A stretch of DNA of 64,000 bases from Loktanella sp. M215 (GCF_021735925.1 NZ_WMEA01000001.1:2324001-2388000); one strand, 5' to 3'; counted from the first letter of the stretch, positions 18,024 to 26,903 are shown. Translations and numbers: made by a program. Notes: generated by a model from the sequence alone, not told the origin.

Positions 18024-18821
18024 TCATTGCTCCCTGAGAGGGCAGCGCTTCATTGTGCCACAGCACTTCTTCCCCTCGCTTCTTAAGTCGTCAATAATTC
18101 TAGCTTCAATGCGTTGGCGTTCGTTTTCTAATAGAACTAGATTCTCTATGACCGCCCTATTGGGGCAATCGGCGCGCAATATAGGCTTATGGAGCCGACC
18201 GCAGCCTTGATCGCATACGGAAGTATGGCAAGAGCCTTTTCGAAGAAGTTTGTGCTTCCAGGTGCAGCCGCGAGGGCAAGGAGAACGCGCATTCAAGACG
18301 CGGTCGCGCCTCTTGGATATACGGGGGAGCCGTTGGGCGAGCCATCCTTTGCCACGAAACATCGCTTGCCATAGATCGTCTTTCCATCCCAATGGATCAG
18401 CAAGTTCTTCCATTGCGACCTGAACATGCGCCGCTTCGCCGTGGCTGAGACCTGAACCGAGCGGCCAAATGCCTCGCTTACTGGCGTATTTCTGGTTATT
18501 GAGATAAACGCCTAAGTGAGACCACCACGCCTTAAAGCCCTCAGGGGCTTGCATCGGGTGCTCAGAACGAAAGAAAACACAAAATGTGCTGTCTGGATTG
18601 ATATGGCGTTCAAGACAGAAGGCCGGGAGCTGACGCTTGTCTTGCACCTCACTGACCGCAATGCCCCCGTGCTGCGACTCTTCTAGCCTCAACCAGAAGC
18701 CGCTGGAGGCCGCGCTGCCGACGCCGGGCGGTGCGGCCAGAACAATCGCCGACTCTTTCTGCCGGTCCTGAACACTTACCCAGCTCGGAACATTCTGGAG
18801 TAGTTCGCCAAGTGCGTTCAT
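18024..18821 (-). CDS. E2-like protein with cysteine-rich C-terminal tail, in a Pycsar-like operon
   Basis: 265 residues; the start ATG overlaps the cyclase stop (ATGA), so the two are translationally coupled. An E2 (ubiquitin-conjugating-like) signature is seen at CLERHINPDSTFCV: His73 and Asn75 in place of the E2 HPN motif, with Cys81 as candidate catalytic residue. A conserved bacterial E2-type helix follows (WWSHLGVYLNNQ, LSHGEAAHVQVAMEEL). The last ~90 residues are cysteine-rich (CPRGC, SCHTSVCDQGC, KKCCGTMKRC), probably a zinc-binding treble-clef-like tail. In CBASS, E2-like proteins prime or conjugate the nucleotide-generating enzyme; a similar role on the adjacent cyclase is inference. 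Fold assignment is by motif only. Confidence 0.6.
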   Translation of the reverse strand: MNALGELLQNVPSWVSVQDRQKESAIVLAAPPGVGSAASSGFWLRLEESQHGGIAVSEVQDKRQLPAFCLERHINPDSTFCVFFRSEHPMQAPEGFKAWWSHLGVYLNNQKYASKRGIWPLGSGLSHGEAAHVQVAMEELADPLGWKDDLWQAMFRGKGWLAQRLPRISKRRDRVLNARSPCPRGCTWKHKLLRKGSCHTSVCDQGCGRLHKPILRADCPNRAVIENLVLLENERQRIEARIIDDLRSEGKKCCGTMKRCPLREQ

Positions 18822-20419
18822 TTGGACTTGAAGTGCGCCCGTGGCGGAGAGGGCTGGCTCGGAACATGCGCTCTGGCGTAGTTCGGGCTGGCGACCTGGG
18901 CGGGAGTTGAAGATAGGCAGACGGACACGTCGCCATAGTCCATGTTGGCGGTGTAGCCGCTCTGATCCAAAAGGTCTTCAAGAGCCACAGGCGCGACGCG
19001 TAGGGCGCGAGGGCCAAGCTTCACACCGTTATCTTCACACTCCCGCTGCATTTGCTCTGAGCGCGTGGTTGCGATGCTGGACGCCACACGCACAGACCGA
19101 TCACCACGGATGCCGATCCGGGAAATCGGAGTCTGGCCAAGCTCAATTCCGATGGCCAGCCCTAGGCTGTCCAAGTTCCCAAGAACAAGTTTGCACAGCC
19201 CGAATGAAGAGTGCAGCCCGCCAGCACACAGCGCCGCCGAGGATACGCTTTTCCGTTCATCGGTTTCGGTGCGGGTGCCTTCAGCGATGACCGCATGGAT
19301 GCAGTCCCCTATGAACCTGACTTTCCTGCCTCCGAAATCCTTCTCCACCACGTTCTGGAACTCTTCGCGGATCACGTGGAGCGCTCTCACCGCATCGCGG
19401 ATGCCTCCAGAGGCGACGGCAATATCGATATAATCGGTGTACCCGGAGATGTCCGCATACATAGAGACCAATGACATACGTATCGAACGGCTCGGCGACA
19501 GCTCAGCATAATCAATTTCGCGAAGCGGTGGTTCCCTGTGAGAGAAGCTGAAGCTTGGGTTTGTGAAGTCAGGAAATTCGCCGCGCTGGATTTCCTCTTT
19601 CCAGTTTGAAACTACGTCTTGTGTGTACGCCCGTCGATCCTGCTCTTCGAATACCAGACGCCCGCTGGCATCCTGACGCGCAGCATTGACGGCCATTTCT
19701 GAAGCGGAGAGGCCAACAAACTCGTTGATAACACCAAATTTTTGGATACTGAGAAGCGCCCGCACGCGGTCGGAAACATAGACGCCCGGCTCCTTGCCGA
19801 AAGCCAGCTTCGCTGCGTGATTGGCCGCGCTCCCAAGGAACATAGGCTCCTGCTCACAGCCCGTCCCGTTGTTGATGGCGACGCATGTGCCTACATCGAT
19901 CCCGACCCGGAACTTGGCGCTAAATTCGCTCTTGGCAAGCTCGCGGTTTGCAGCGTCAGCAACCTGCCTGAAATCGTCAACGAAGGCAAGTGCCTGAGAA
20001 AGTGTGTCGCGGGTGACGCCCTGCTTTCCGCGCTCCAGCACCACGGCGTGCACGCGGCCGCTGTGGAAATCAACCCTCTGGGCCGCAGTGTTCTCAATCG
20101 CACGATCAGCCGCGCTATAGTAGAGATGCAAAAGCCGCATGGCGCGTTCGTGAGAGGCCTCGGTCTCGCGGCCTTCCTCAAGACGAAACTCATCGTAGTT
20201 AGTGATCGCGATATATATCTGGACGGTATCGACCACGACGGCCTTGCCCTTCGGCAGGCTGAACAACGGAGGAGTCGCCGGTTGCTTTTGAGCCGCCCGG
20301 ATCGCCCTGTCCGCTTCGTAGAGGGGCAAGTAGTCGTCAAAGCGCTGAACATTGAAGGCCGGAGCCTTCTCTTTCAGCTTGTTAATGCGCTCTAGCGCGG
20401 TTGCCTCGTTCCAGGCCAT
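18818..20419 (-). CDS. Tandem class III nucleotide cyclase (Pycsar-like, PycC candidate)
   Basis: 533 residues; start ATG 20419 with AAAGG upstream. Two adenylate/guanylate-cyclase-type domains: domain 1 about residues 58-230, domain 2 about 314-480. Domain 2 has both metal-binding aspartates (YADISGYTD, Asp323; FIGDCIHAV, Asp372) but lacks the usual Asn/Arg pair (VRVASSIA). Domain 1 keeps Asp64 but has lost the second aspartate (FHSGRVHAV) and has Asn200/Lys204 in LGSAANHAAKLA. The two domains may therefore form one composite active site. A membrane effector with a cyclic-nucleotide-binding domain is encoded divergently, as in Pycsar. Whether the product is cCMP, cUMP or a purine cannot be told. 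Confidence 0.8.
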   Translation of the reverse strand: MAWNEATALERINKLKEKAPAFNVQRFDDYLPLYEADRAIRAAQKQPATPPLFSLPKGKAVVVDTVQIYIAITNYDEFRLEEGRETEASHERAMRLLHLYYSAADRAIENTAAQRVDFHSGRVHAVVLERGKQGVTRDTLSQALAFVDDFRQVADAANRELAKSEFSAKFRVGIDVGTCVAINNGTGCEQEPMFLGSAANHAAKLAFGKEPGVYVSDRVRALLSIQKFGVINEFVGLSASEMAVNAARQDASGRLVFEEQDRRAYTQDVVSNWKEEIQRGEFPDFTNPSFSFSHREPPLREIDYAELSPSRSIRMSLVSMYADISGYTDYIDIAVASGGIRDAVRALHVIREEFQNVVEKDFGGRKVRFIGDCIHAVIAEGTRTETDERKSVSSAALCAGGLHSSFGLCKLVLGNLDSLGLAIGIELGQTPISRIGIRGDRSVRVASSIATTRSEQMQRECEDNGVKLGPRALRVAPVALEDLLDQSGYTANMDYGDVSVCLSSTPAQVASPNYARAHVPSQPSPPRAHFKSK

Positions 20420-20479
20420 CTTGGTCTACCTTTCTGCGTCACCGGATGACCCGCTACGCGATTCTAGTTTTTAATGTAC

Positions 20480-20524
20480 TCCTATATTTTAGGACTATCC
20501 TAGCATTTGTCAACATGCTAGGAT
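20480..20524. promoter_or_regulatory. Operator-like inverted repeats in the divergent promoter
   Basis: A perfect 10-bp inverted repeat ATCCTAGCAT (20497-20506) / ATGCTAGGAT (20515-20524) with an 8-bp spacer. A second smaller one, TCCTA-N5-TAGGA, lies at about 20480-20494. Both share the TCCTA half-site and cover the leftward -35 and -10 boxes, as expected for binding of the WYL-type repressor encoded next door. Confidence 0.75.
20486..20513 (-). promoter_or_regulatory. Predicted sigma-70-type promoter of the cyclase operon
   Basis: On the minus strand TTGACA (20513-20508) is followed after 16 bases by TAAAAT (20491-20486), about 65 bases upstream of the cyclase start. The -35 box lies in the centre of the inverted repeat listed next. 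Confidence 0.6.
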
Positions 20525-20547
20525 CTGGGAGGGAGGACAAAGCCGCC

Positions 20548-21423
20548 ATGAAGCACGAGACGATCAAGCCAAGCCAACGAAAACGCTACGAATTCATTGA
20601 ATTTCAGCTCATGTGGGAGGGGACCATAGGAAGAAAGCTGCTGAAGGATAAATTCGAAATCTCTCTGCAGCAAGCGACGCTGGATCTCACATCCTACCTC
20701 GACCTCGAACCGAAGAACATGACTTACGATCCGCGCCAGAGGACATACGTAGCGCAGTCCAACTTTCGTCCGGCTTTTGTTGAGGGAGAGGCGACCGAGT
20801 ACCTTCAGCACTTGGAGATGCTGCATCACGGCTACCGCGCTGCGGATGAAATATGGCCTGCCAGTGTTCCGGAATTCGATGCCGTAAGGATGTCGTCACG
20901 AAAGACTGATCCGGTCATTTTAAAGACTGTGCTACGGGCGATACGCAATCGCCATTGTGTTGAGGTCATGTACGTTTCCCTCAGTTCAGAATCTGAATCT
21001 CCCCGCTTTTTGTACCCTCAAGCCATAGCTAGCGATGGCCATAGGTGGCACATGCGGGCATTTGATAGCGATAAGGAACGTCATTCGGACTTTGTTCTCT
21101 CACGTATCGAAAAGGTCACAATCAAAGAAAGTGACGTCAAAGAAATTCCTGAGGATGACGAGTGGTCGACGATTGTGTATTTGCGTTTGCGGCCCGACCC
21201 AAACCTTGCTGAGAGACAGCGGGAACGTCTTGAAGTCGAGTATGATATGAATGACGGCGAATTGTTGCTTCAAGTGCGTCAGGCAATGCTCTTTTACTAT
21301 TTGCGATTCTATGGCTTTAATCCGCTTGAAGTAGATGGGGGTATGATCCGCAACAAGAGTAGCTTCTCTTTGAATATCGTGAACTTGGAAGAAATTGAAA
21401 GATGCCTGAAAAGAAGAAACTAG
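20548..21423 (+). CDS. WYL-domain transcriptional regulator (CapW/BrxR-like)
   Basis: 291 residues from ATG 20548, chosen because GGGAGGGAGG lies just upstream and the family N-terminus begins here. Order: winged helix-turn-helix (about 10-60, YEFIEFQLMWEGTIGRKLL), linker, WYL domain (about 130-200, LRAIRNRHCVEVMYVS, RWHMRAFDSDKERHSDFVLS) and a WCX-type C-terminal region. WYL repressors commonly silence defence operons (CBASS, BREX) and are thought to sense a nucleic-acid or infection signal. Located between the divergent cyclase operon and the effector, it overlaps the effector gene by 22 bases, so it probably controls both arms. Confidence 0.88.
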   Translation: MKHETIKPSQRKRYEFIEFQLMWEGTIGRKLLKDKFEISLQQATLDLTSYLDLEPKNMTYDPRQRTYVAQSNFRPAFVEGEATEYLQHLEMLHHGYRAADEIWPASVPEFDAVRMSSRKTDPVILKTVLRAIRNRHCVEVMYVSLSSESESPRFLYPQAIASDGHRWHMRAFDSDKERHSDFVLSRIEKVTIKESDVKEIPEDDEWSTIVYLRLRPDPNLAERQRERLEVEYDMNDGELLLQVRQAMLFYYLRFYGFNPLEVDGGMIRNKSSFSLNIVNLEEIERCLKRRN

Positions 21424-22313
21424 AGGAGGCTGCGCCTTCTTTAAATCGGATAGCGACAGACGAGTCCGACATTCGTGAACGCGAGCTATCCACATTGCTA
21501 AATAATGACCTCGTTGCAGGCAATTTGTCTATCGCGGAAAAAATCTTAAGATCCGCAAAAAGATTACCGTTCAAGAAGGGTGACAAAGTCATCATGCAAG
21601 GCGCTCCTGACGACTGCGCCTACTTCATCATTTCAGGCAGTGTAGATATCCGGATCAATGGAAAGCACATTGATTTTCGTTGTGCTCCTCAGGCAGTCGG
21701 GGAGATGGCTGCCAAACGGGCCGGAGAAGTTAGAACCGCCGACGTAGTGGTTGCTTCCGAAATATTGGAAGCCCTGGCGCTTAGCGGGAGCGAGTTCCGT
21801 GCGATCATGAGGGCTTTCGAGACCTTCTCAGATAATCTTAACAACTCTATTGATGCACTTTCGCGTAAAAAGATTAGTCAACTAGGTGTAAAGAGCGAGC
21901 CCCGTGGGTGGTCATGGACTGCAATAAGTGGCGGTGTTGGTTTGGCTGCAGCATTGGCAGGTTCGGTTTTTGTATGGCTTGCCGGTTACTCGCCGCTCCA
22001 GATTGCTTTGGCCAGCGCAATTCTCGGAATAGCCGCATTCATTATAATCATCCTCAGTAATCCAATCTACTTGTATCGCAAGTTATCAATTTCTTCGGGC
22101 ACTGCTTTGGTACTTTACATCGTTTATGGCGCTCTGAGTTACAGCCTGACTATAAATGGTACAGAGCTTGGTATTCCCTACATCGACTTTCAAGCTCACG
22201 GTGAACAAAAAATTGAAACGCTTGTGCTTTCAATCGTTGGCCTCGGAATATCGTCGATTACATTCGGTTATCTTGATCTGCGACTCAATGGAAGAGACGT
22301 GAAAAGCCAATAA
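21402..22313 (+). CDS. Cyclic-nucleotide-binding four-helix membrane effector (PycTM-like)
   Basis: 303 residues, starting inside the end of the regulator gene. A cyclic-nucleotide-binding domain spans about 45-140, including a phosphate-binding-cassette-like segment (VGEMAAKRAGEVRTADV, Glu101 and Arg111). Four hydrophobic helices follow: about 171-195, 199-224, 233-251 and 271-292. This domain order matches Pycsar TM effectors, in which a cyclic mononucleotide made by the partner cyclase triggers membrane damage and growth arrest. It has no relation to ion-channel pore signatures that I can see. The assignment follows from domains plus the neighbouring cyclase; ligand identity is not visible. 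Confidence 0.82.
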   Translation: MPEKKKLEEAAPSLNRIATDESDIRERELSTLLNNDLVAGNLSIAEKILRSAKRLPFKKGDKVIMQGAPDDCAYFIISGSVDIRINGKHIDFRCAPQAVGEMAAKRAGEVRTADVVVASEILEALALSGSEFRAIMRAFETFSDNLNNSIDALSRKKISQLGVKSEPRGWSWTAISGGVGLAAALAGSVFVWLAGYSPLQIALASAILGIAAFIIIILSNPIYLYRKLSISSGTALVLYIVYGALSYSLTINGTELGIPYIDFQAHGEQKIETLVLSIVGLGISSITFGYLDLRLNGRDVKSQ

Positions 22314-22571
22314 TTTTCTCTGAGCCGAATGCGCTTCAGAATGATGCCCGCCAGGGAAGCCAAAGAAAAACTTCATGTGCTCTTTGAGCTAGTCCCGATA
22401 ATCTCGAATTGCGCTTTGATCGAGTTGCTTTGCAGGCACTAGCCGGTGGTGACGCTCTTCGACGACCTTTACCTCGTCATCCTGCAAAGTTAGCTCAAAC
22501 AACGCGACCACGTCATCACTCATGACTTGTGCAGCAATTGCGCGGCAGCGCATGCCGGTAAACTTTTCTTC

Positions 22572-22865
22572 AACGTGGTCGCGCTGCGTGGAATGCTGCC
22601 CGTTGCCAGAGGTGCGCACATGGGAGGCGACACGCTGCCCAATGTGGAAGAATTCAACCGTTCGGGCGGTGATGCGCACCCACAGCTCTTTCCTCAGCAA
22701 CTGATAGGGCACGGAGTAATAATGCTTGTCGATTGCGATGTGGTAATCGATCCCGGCGCGGCACTTCTTCCATTCTGCATAGACATAAGGCGCTACCGGC
22801 AACGGCTTCAGGGCGGGCTTGTCCAACCGCTAGAACAGCTGTCTGCGGCTGGCGCCGAGATGGCG
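22572..22865 (-). pseudogene. istA (IS21) C-terminal part
   Basis: The frame reads HLGASRRQLF-stop-RLDKPALKPLPVAPY, then AEWKKCRAGIDYHIAIDKHYYSVPYQLLRKE. This is the IstA C-terminal half, with a TAG at 22830-22832. Similarity stops near 22572. The remaining open frame down to 22389 (MSDDVVALFELTLQDDE) is not IstA and I do not recognise it. Confidence 0.8.
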
Positions 22866-22927
22866 CGAGACCTGGTAGCGTCCGTCAAGCTGGTGTAAAT
22901 TTGGGTATGGCCATTCGCTGACATCGG

Positions 22928-23149
22928 TCAGGCGGCCTGTGTTGAGATGCTGAGAAGCGGGTCGATCTGAGCGGCATCGATGAGGCTGAAGGCCTCTACC
23001 TGCATGTAGCGGTGCTGGCTTTGCCAGTCGTCGTTCTGCTCGAAGAGCACCGCGCCGATCAGGCGGATGATCGACTCCTCGTTTGGAAAGATCGACACGA
23101 CATCGGCCCGGCGCTTCACCTCTTTGTTCAGGCGTTCGAGTGGGTTCGT
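22928..23149 (-). pseudogene. IS256 transposase C-terminal part
   Basis: Reads NPLERLNKEVKRRADVVS, IFPNEESIIRLIGAVLFEQ, QHRYMQVEA: the C-terminal end of an IS256 mutator-type transposase. It continues the N-terminal part at 24746-25729 once the IS110 element is removed. Confidence 0.93.
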
Positions 23150-23397
23150 AACCGGTATGAAGATTCTGGTGCCAATGTTCGGCCCTGATTCTCGGATTAG
23201 GGTATATGCTGCGAACATCCGGGACGGAGGCACCGGGAGCACGAAAGTGCGGGCAGGCCGTTCTTATAGCATGAGCCGAGAGCTCGAGTTAGTAGCTGGC
23301 CGCCTCTGCGACTCGCCCGGTTGCGCCGAGAGCGCGAATCCGTAGTTGTCGTGTCGCCCGCCGCTCCCGCTTTTTGTCACTGGCAAGGGAGGCGCAT
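23150..23397 (+). ncRNA. Candidate bridge-RNA region of the IS110 element
   Basis: This ~248-bp non-coding left end precedes the transposase. In IS110-group elements the transposase-proximal non-coding end is known to encode the bridge RNA that pairs with target and donor DNA. No structure prediction was run; the call is by position only. Confidence 0.4.
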
Positions 23398-24708
23398 ATG
23401 CGACGCGTAGTTGGAATAGATATTCACCGCACCTTTGGGGAGGTGGTGATCTGGGAGAATGGTGTGACCAGACATGAAGGCCGGGTTGATATGACCCGAA
23501 CAGCCTTGGAGGGGTTTGGTAGGCAACTTCTGAAGACGGACGAAGTGGTGATCGAGGCGACTGGAAACTGCATGGCGGTTTCCAGAGTTCTGTCACCACA
23601 TGTGATGCGGGTGGTGATCGCCAATCCGCTTCAGGTAAAGGCCATCGCCCATGCACATGTGAAGACCGACAAGGTCGACGCAGCGACGTTGGCGAGCTTA
23701 TATGCCGCAGGCTATTTGCCGGAGATCTGGACCCCGGATGCAGCGACAGAACGGATGCGCCGGCTTGTGGCACGCCGCTACCAGGTCGTTCGGCATCGGA
23801 CCCGGATCAAGAACGAGGTGCATGCCATCCTCCATGCGCATCTGATCCCGAAGTGCCCTCATGCTGATTTATTCAACCGTCGCGGGCGCGATTGGCTAAC
23901 GCGCCAACCGGTTCCGGAGGACGAGCGGGCCGCGATCGCGCGTCATGTCCGGGAACTGGACCGGCTCGGGGAGGATCTTGCAGTGCTCGATCGGGACATT
24001 GCCCAGGACGCGCTGGAAGACGAGGCGATCCGACGGTTGCTGACCATCACCGGAGTCAATCTGGCCGTGGCGGCCGGGCTGATGGCGGCGATCGGCAGCA
24101 TCGACAGGTTCAAATCACCTCAGAAGCTGGTGAGCTACTTCGGGCTGAACCCACGGGTACGTCAATCGGGGCTCGGTCCTGCCCATCATGGCCGGATCAG
24201 CAAGGCGGGACGCAGCCATGCCCGTGCGATGTTGGTCGAGGCGGCTTGGGCCGCGGCGAAAGCACCCGGACCCCTGCGCGCCTTCTTCATTCGCGTCCGC
24301 GCCCGACGCGGCCATCAGATCGCGGCCGTTGCAGTGGCGCGCAAACTGGCGGCACTCTGCTGGCACATGCTAACAAGAGGGGAGGACTACCGTTGGGCCC
24401 GGCCAAGCCTTGTCGCGCAGAAATATCGTTCCATGGAACTGGCCTCTGGGCAGCCCCAGAAGAAGGGCAACAAGCGTGGCGGCGCATACGCCTACAACGT
24501 GAAAGAGTTGCGTCACCAAGAGATGCAGATCGCTGAGCGCGCGCAAGAGAGCTATGAGCACTTCGTTGCGTCATGGCGACCGCACCCTCCAAAGCAGGGT
24601 GGGTGTGCGACCGCCTCAAACCGGCAGGGACTGAACAGGCTGCCCGGCGACGCTTCCAGCCGACGCGCCACGCTTCGCCACGAGGTCGACCGCACAATGA
24701 AGGAATAG
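23398..24708 (+). CDS. IS110-family transposase (DEDD recombinase)
   Basis: About 436 residues from ATG 23398, chosen because GGGAGG lies 6 bases upstream. The N-terminal RuvC-like DEDD domain starts [16 protein letters not shown], with VVIEATGNC and [17 protein letters not shown]. The C-terminal Transposase_20 domain is seen as [20 protein letters not shown] and [18 protein letters not shown], with a conserved serine region. Full length and uninterrupted, so the element may be active. Confidence 0.93.
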   Translation: MRRVVGIDIHRTFGEVVIWENGVTRHEGRVDMTRTALEGFGRQLLKTDEVVIEATGNCMAVSRVLSPHVMRVVIANPLQVKAIAHAHVKTDKVDAATLASLYAAGYLPEIWTPDAATERMRRLVARRYQVVRHRTRIKNEVHAILHAHLIPKCPHADLFNRRGRDWLTRQPVPEDERAAIARHVRELDRLGEDLAVLDRDIAQDALEDEAIRRLLTITGVNLAVAAGLMAAIGSIDRFKSPQKLVSYFGLNPRVRQSGLGPAHHGRISKAGRSHARAMLVEAAWAAAKAPGPLRAFFIRVRARRGHQIAAVAVARKLAALCWHMLTRGEDYRWARPSLVAQKYRSMELASGQPQKKGNKRGGAYAYNVKELRHQEMQIAERAQESYEHFVASWRPHPPKQGGCATASNRQGLNRLPGDASSRRATLRHEVDRTMKE

Positions 24709-24745
24709 CTGTTCTGGGCACAAAAGTCTTGTCGATCACATCCGT

Positions 24746-25729
24746 GCTGTGTAGCTTGGTGCGGTGCTGGGCCGGGAAGGCCATGTAGGCCAGAACATCA
24801 GACTCGCTTTCATCCATCAGCGTAGCGAGTTTTGGCCAGCGGGGGCGAAGCTGGTCCGCGACGTGGCGCCAAACCTCCTGCGCGCCTTTCTGGTCGGGCT
24901 GGTTGAAGGCCTGCCGGATTGCCGCGGCAACGACGGTGTATTGGCCCTTGGGCACGTGGGCGAGGGCATTGCGCATCCAGTGGACGCGGCAGCGCTGCCA
25001 CGTCGCATCGAAGACCCGCGCGATCGCGGCTTTCAGGCCGGAATGCGCATCGGAGATTACCAGCTTGAGACCCGCCAGACCGCGGCTTTTGAGACTACGC
25101 AGGAACTCGGTCCAGAATGTCTCAGCCTCTGACGGTCCCACGGTCAGGCCAATGATCTCACGCCGCCCGTCTGTGTTCACGGCCACAGCGATTATGGCCG
25201 CGACCGATATGATCCTGCCGCCCTGCCGCACCTTCAGATAGGTCGCGTCAAGCCACAGATAGGGCCATTCGCCAGTGAGTGGCCGATCCAGGAACTCATG
25301 CAGCCGTTCGTCAATGTCCTTGCACAGCTTCGACACCGTGCTCTTGGAGATGCCCGACAGCCCCATGGCTTGAACAAGGTCGTCGACCTTGCGGGTCGAG
25401 ACGCCTCCAATCCAGGCTTCCTGAATGACTGCCACCAAAGCCTTCTCGGAGGTCCGACGCGGCTCGAGGAAGCCTGGGAAATATGATCCCGTCCGCAGCT
25501 TTGGAACCCGCAAGTTCAATGCCCCCATCCGGGTCTTGAGCTCGCGGTCGCGATAGCCGTTGCGGTAGGTCTGGCGACCTTCTCCGCGCTCATAGCGGCC
25601 AGCGCCAATCATTCCGTCAACGTCGTGCTCCATCAGCGTCTGAAGCACAGCCTCGGTCACAGCTCTCAAAAAATCGCCCTCGTCGTGCTTTTGCAGCAGC
25701 TCAATCAGGGCCATATTGGTCTCGGTCAT
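24746..25729 (-). pseudogene. IS256 transposase N-terminal part
   Basis: From [19 protein letters not shown] (GGAG about 8 bases upstream) through [35 protein letters not shown] and [18 protein letters not shown], ending at [10 protein letters not shown], where IS110 begins. The catalytic aspartates are present; the C-terminus lies 1.6 kb away at 22928-23149. Confidence 0.93.
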
Positions 25730-25858
25730 CGGGGTCTCCATCGGTGCGTGGTTGAAGTGTGCAAACTCCACCATAGCCGACGTCTTCGATGGCCACCCCG
25801 GTTACACTGCCAGCGCAGTGTGAAAGTCTACCACGTCCTCGGACACTACCCGAGACCT

Positions 25859-26742
25859 TGTCGTTGAGCCGGTCCAAAAGCGGGCGAATGGCAGCGTTCA
25901 CATCCCCGAGGCTGAAGAATTGACGGTTGCGCAGCCGCGCCAGAATCCAGCGCTCAACCAGTAAAACCGCGCCTTCGACTTTTGCTTTATCCTTTGGTTT
26001 GTGTGGCCGCGCCGGCACCACAACCGTGTCGTAATGCGCTGCCAGATCCGCATAGGTCCGGTTGATCACAGGGTTGTAGAAGCAGGCCTTTGTGACACCT
26101 GCCTTCAGGTTGTCCGACACGACCTGCGCCGTCACACCCCCGAAGAAGCCAAAGGCGCGCACATGGCTCGCGATCCAGTCCGGCAGTGATTGGGTTCAAG
26201 TCGCCTCAGCATACGTGTAATTCGAGGCACCCAGCGTGGCGACAAACAGTTGTACCGTGCGCACTTCGCCGGTCATGGGATCAATCACGTCGATTGTGTG
26301 CCCTGCATAATCGACAAACAACCGCTCGCCCGCCGGATGGCGCTGGCGCATCACCGGCGACAGCTTGCCTTCCCACCGGATGTAAAGTTCGCAAAACCGG
26401 GAATAGCCCTAACCATCTGGATGATCGGCGCGATATTCTTCTCACAGCAATGACAGGGTCACGCCCTTGCGGCGCAACTCGCGGTGGACATGCACCCAGT
26501 CAGGCTGGGCCGCAACACGTCGGGTGTTCTGGCAGGCCCGATAAAACAGACGACGCTCGAGGTCCGTGTCAGACATCTTTTGGGGGTGGCGGCCAGCTCA
26601 GGCCCAACTCAGCGGCACGATCAAGATAGCCCCGAAGGGTGGTGCGCCCGATCGCAAGGCTCGTCGCAATTTGACGGGTCGACAGACCCTCGGCTGACAG
26701 CCGTAACACGTCTCGTATCTTCCGCATCGGCATTCTCTTCAT
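25859..26742 (-). pseudogene. istA (IS21) N-terminal part with several nonsense codons
   Basis: Begins MKRMPMRKIRDVLRLSAEG (ATG 26742) with an IS21 HTH (STRQIATSLAIGRTTLRGYL). It continues through the catalytic core ([34 protein letters not shown]) to LLDRLNDKV. In-frame stops occur at 26442-26444, 26409-26411 and 26196-26198, in addition to the one in the C-terminal part. All replace residues conserved in relatives (Trp or Tyr codons), so the gene was dead independently of the IS256 insertion. Confidence 0.88.
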
Positions 26743-26812
26743 CGGGCTTCCTTCGTGCCAAAAGGGCGGAAGGTAGCCGGTTGCAGATTGCCTCGCAGCA
26801 GCACGTCACAGG

Positions 26813-26903
26813 GGTGGGCGCATACCCCGGAAACGGTGGGCGGATGAAATCGGAACGGGTGGGCGCATCAAATCGGAATCGGTGGGCGGATCACCTCGGA
26901 ATA
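26813..26903. repeat. IS21 multiple terminal repeats
   Basis: Four consecutive 22-24-bp units beginning GGTGGGCG(C/G)AT at 26813, 26835, 26858 and 26881, each ending in CGGAA(A/C/T). This is the arrangement of transposase-binding repeats found at IS21 ends, and it marks the right end of the decayed element. Confidence 0.8.

Larger units (their letters stand above)
23150..24745 (+). mobile_element. IS110-family element inserted in the IS256 transposase gene
   Basis: Boundaries follow from rejoining the IS256 transposase: ...KLHST ends at 24746 (minus strand) and NPLERL begins at 23149. Both junctions share CGT, so the ends are uncertain by 3 bases. Length is about 1,596 bp. As usual for IS110, no terminal inverted repeats are apparent. 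Confidence 0.88.
22874..25850 (-). mobile_element. IS256-family element with 8-bp target duplication, disrupted by IS110
   Basis: The ends GGTAGCGTCCG (22874) and, inverted, GGTAGTGTCCG (25850) match at 10 of 11 bases. CGAGACCT flanks both sides (22866-22873 and 25851-25858), the 8-bp duplication expected of IS256. Without the IS110 insert the element would be about 1.38 kb, normal for the family. Confidence 0.93.

Noticed and set aside
18818..20419. Calling the cyclase a housekeeping adenylate cyclase
   Set aside because: The direct neighbour is a cyclic-nucleotide-gated membrane effector with a WYL repressor, in a mobile region, which fits a Pycsar-type defence locus better.
22874..22928. 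Long inverted repeats of the IS256 element beyond the 11-bp core
   Set aside because: Only the first 11 bases match clearly; further similarity inward was weak by eye, so only the core was used.
26813..26903. Regular 22-24-bp repeats that might be a short CRISPR
   Set aside because: There are no spacers between the units and they sit at the end of an IS21 transposase gene; they are IS terminal repeats.
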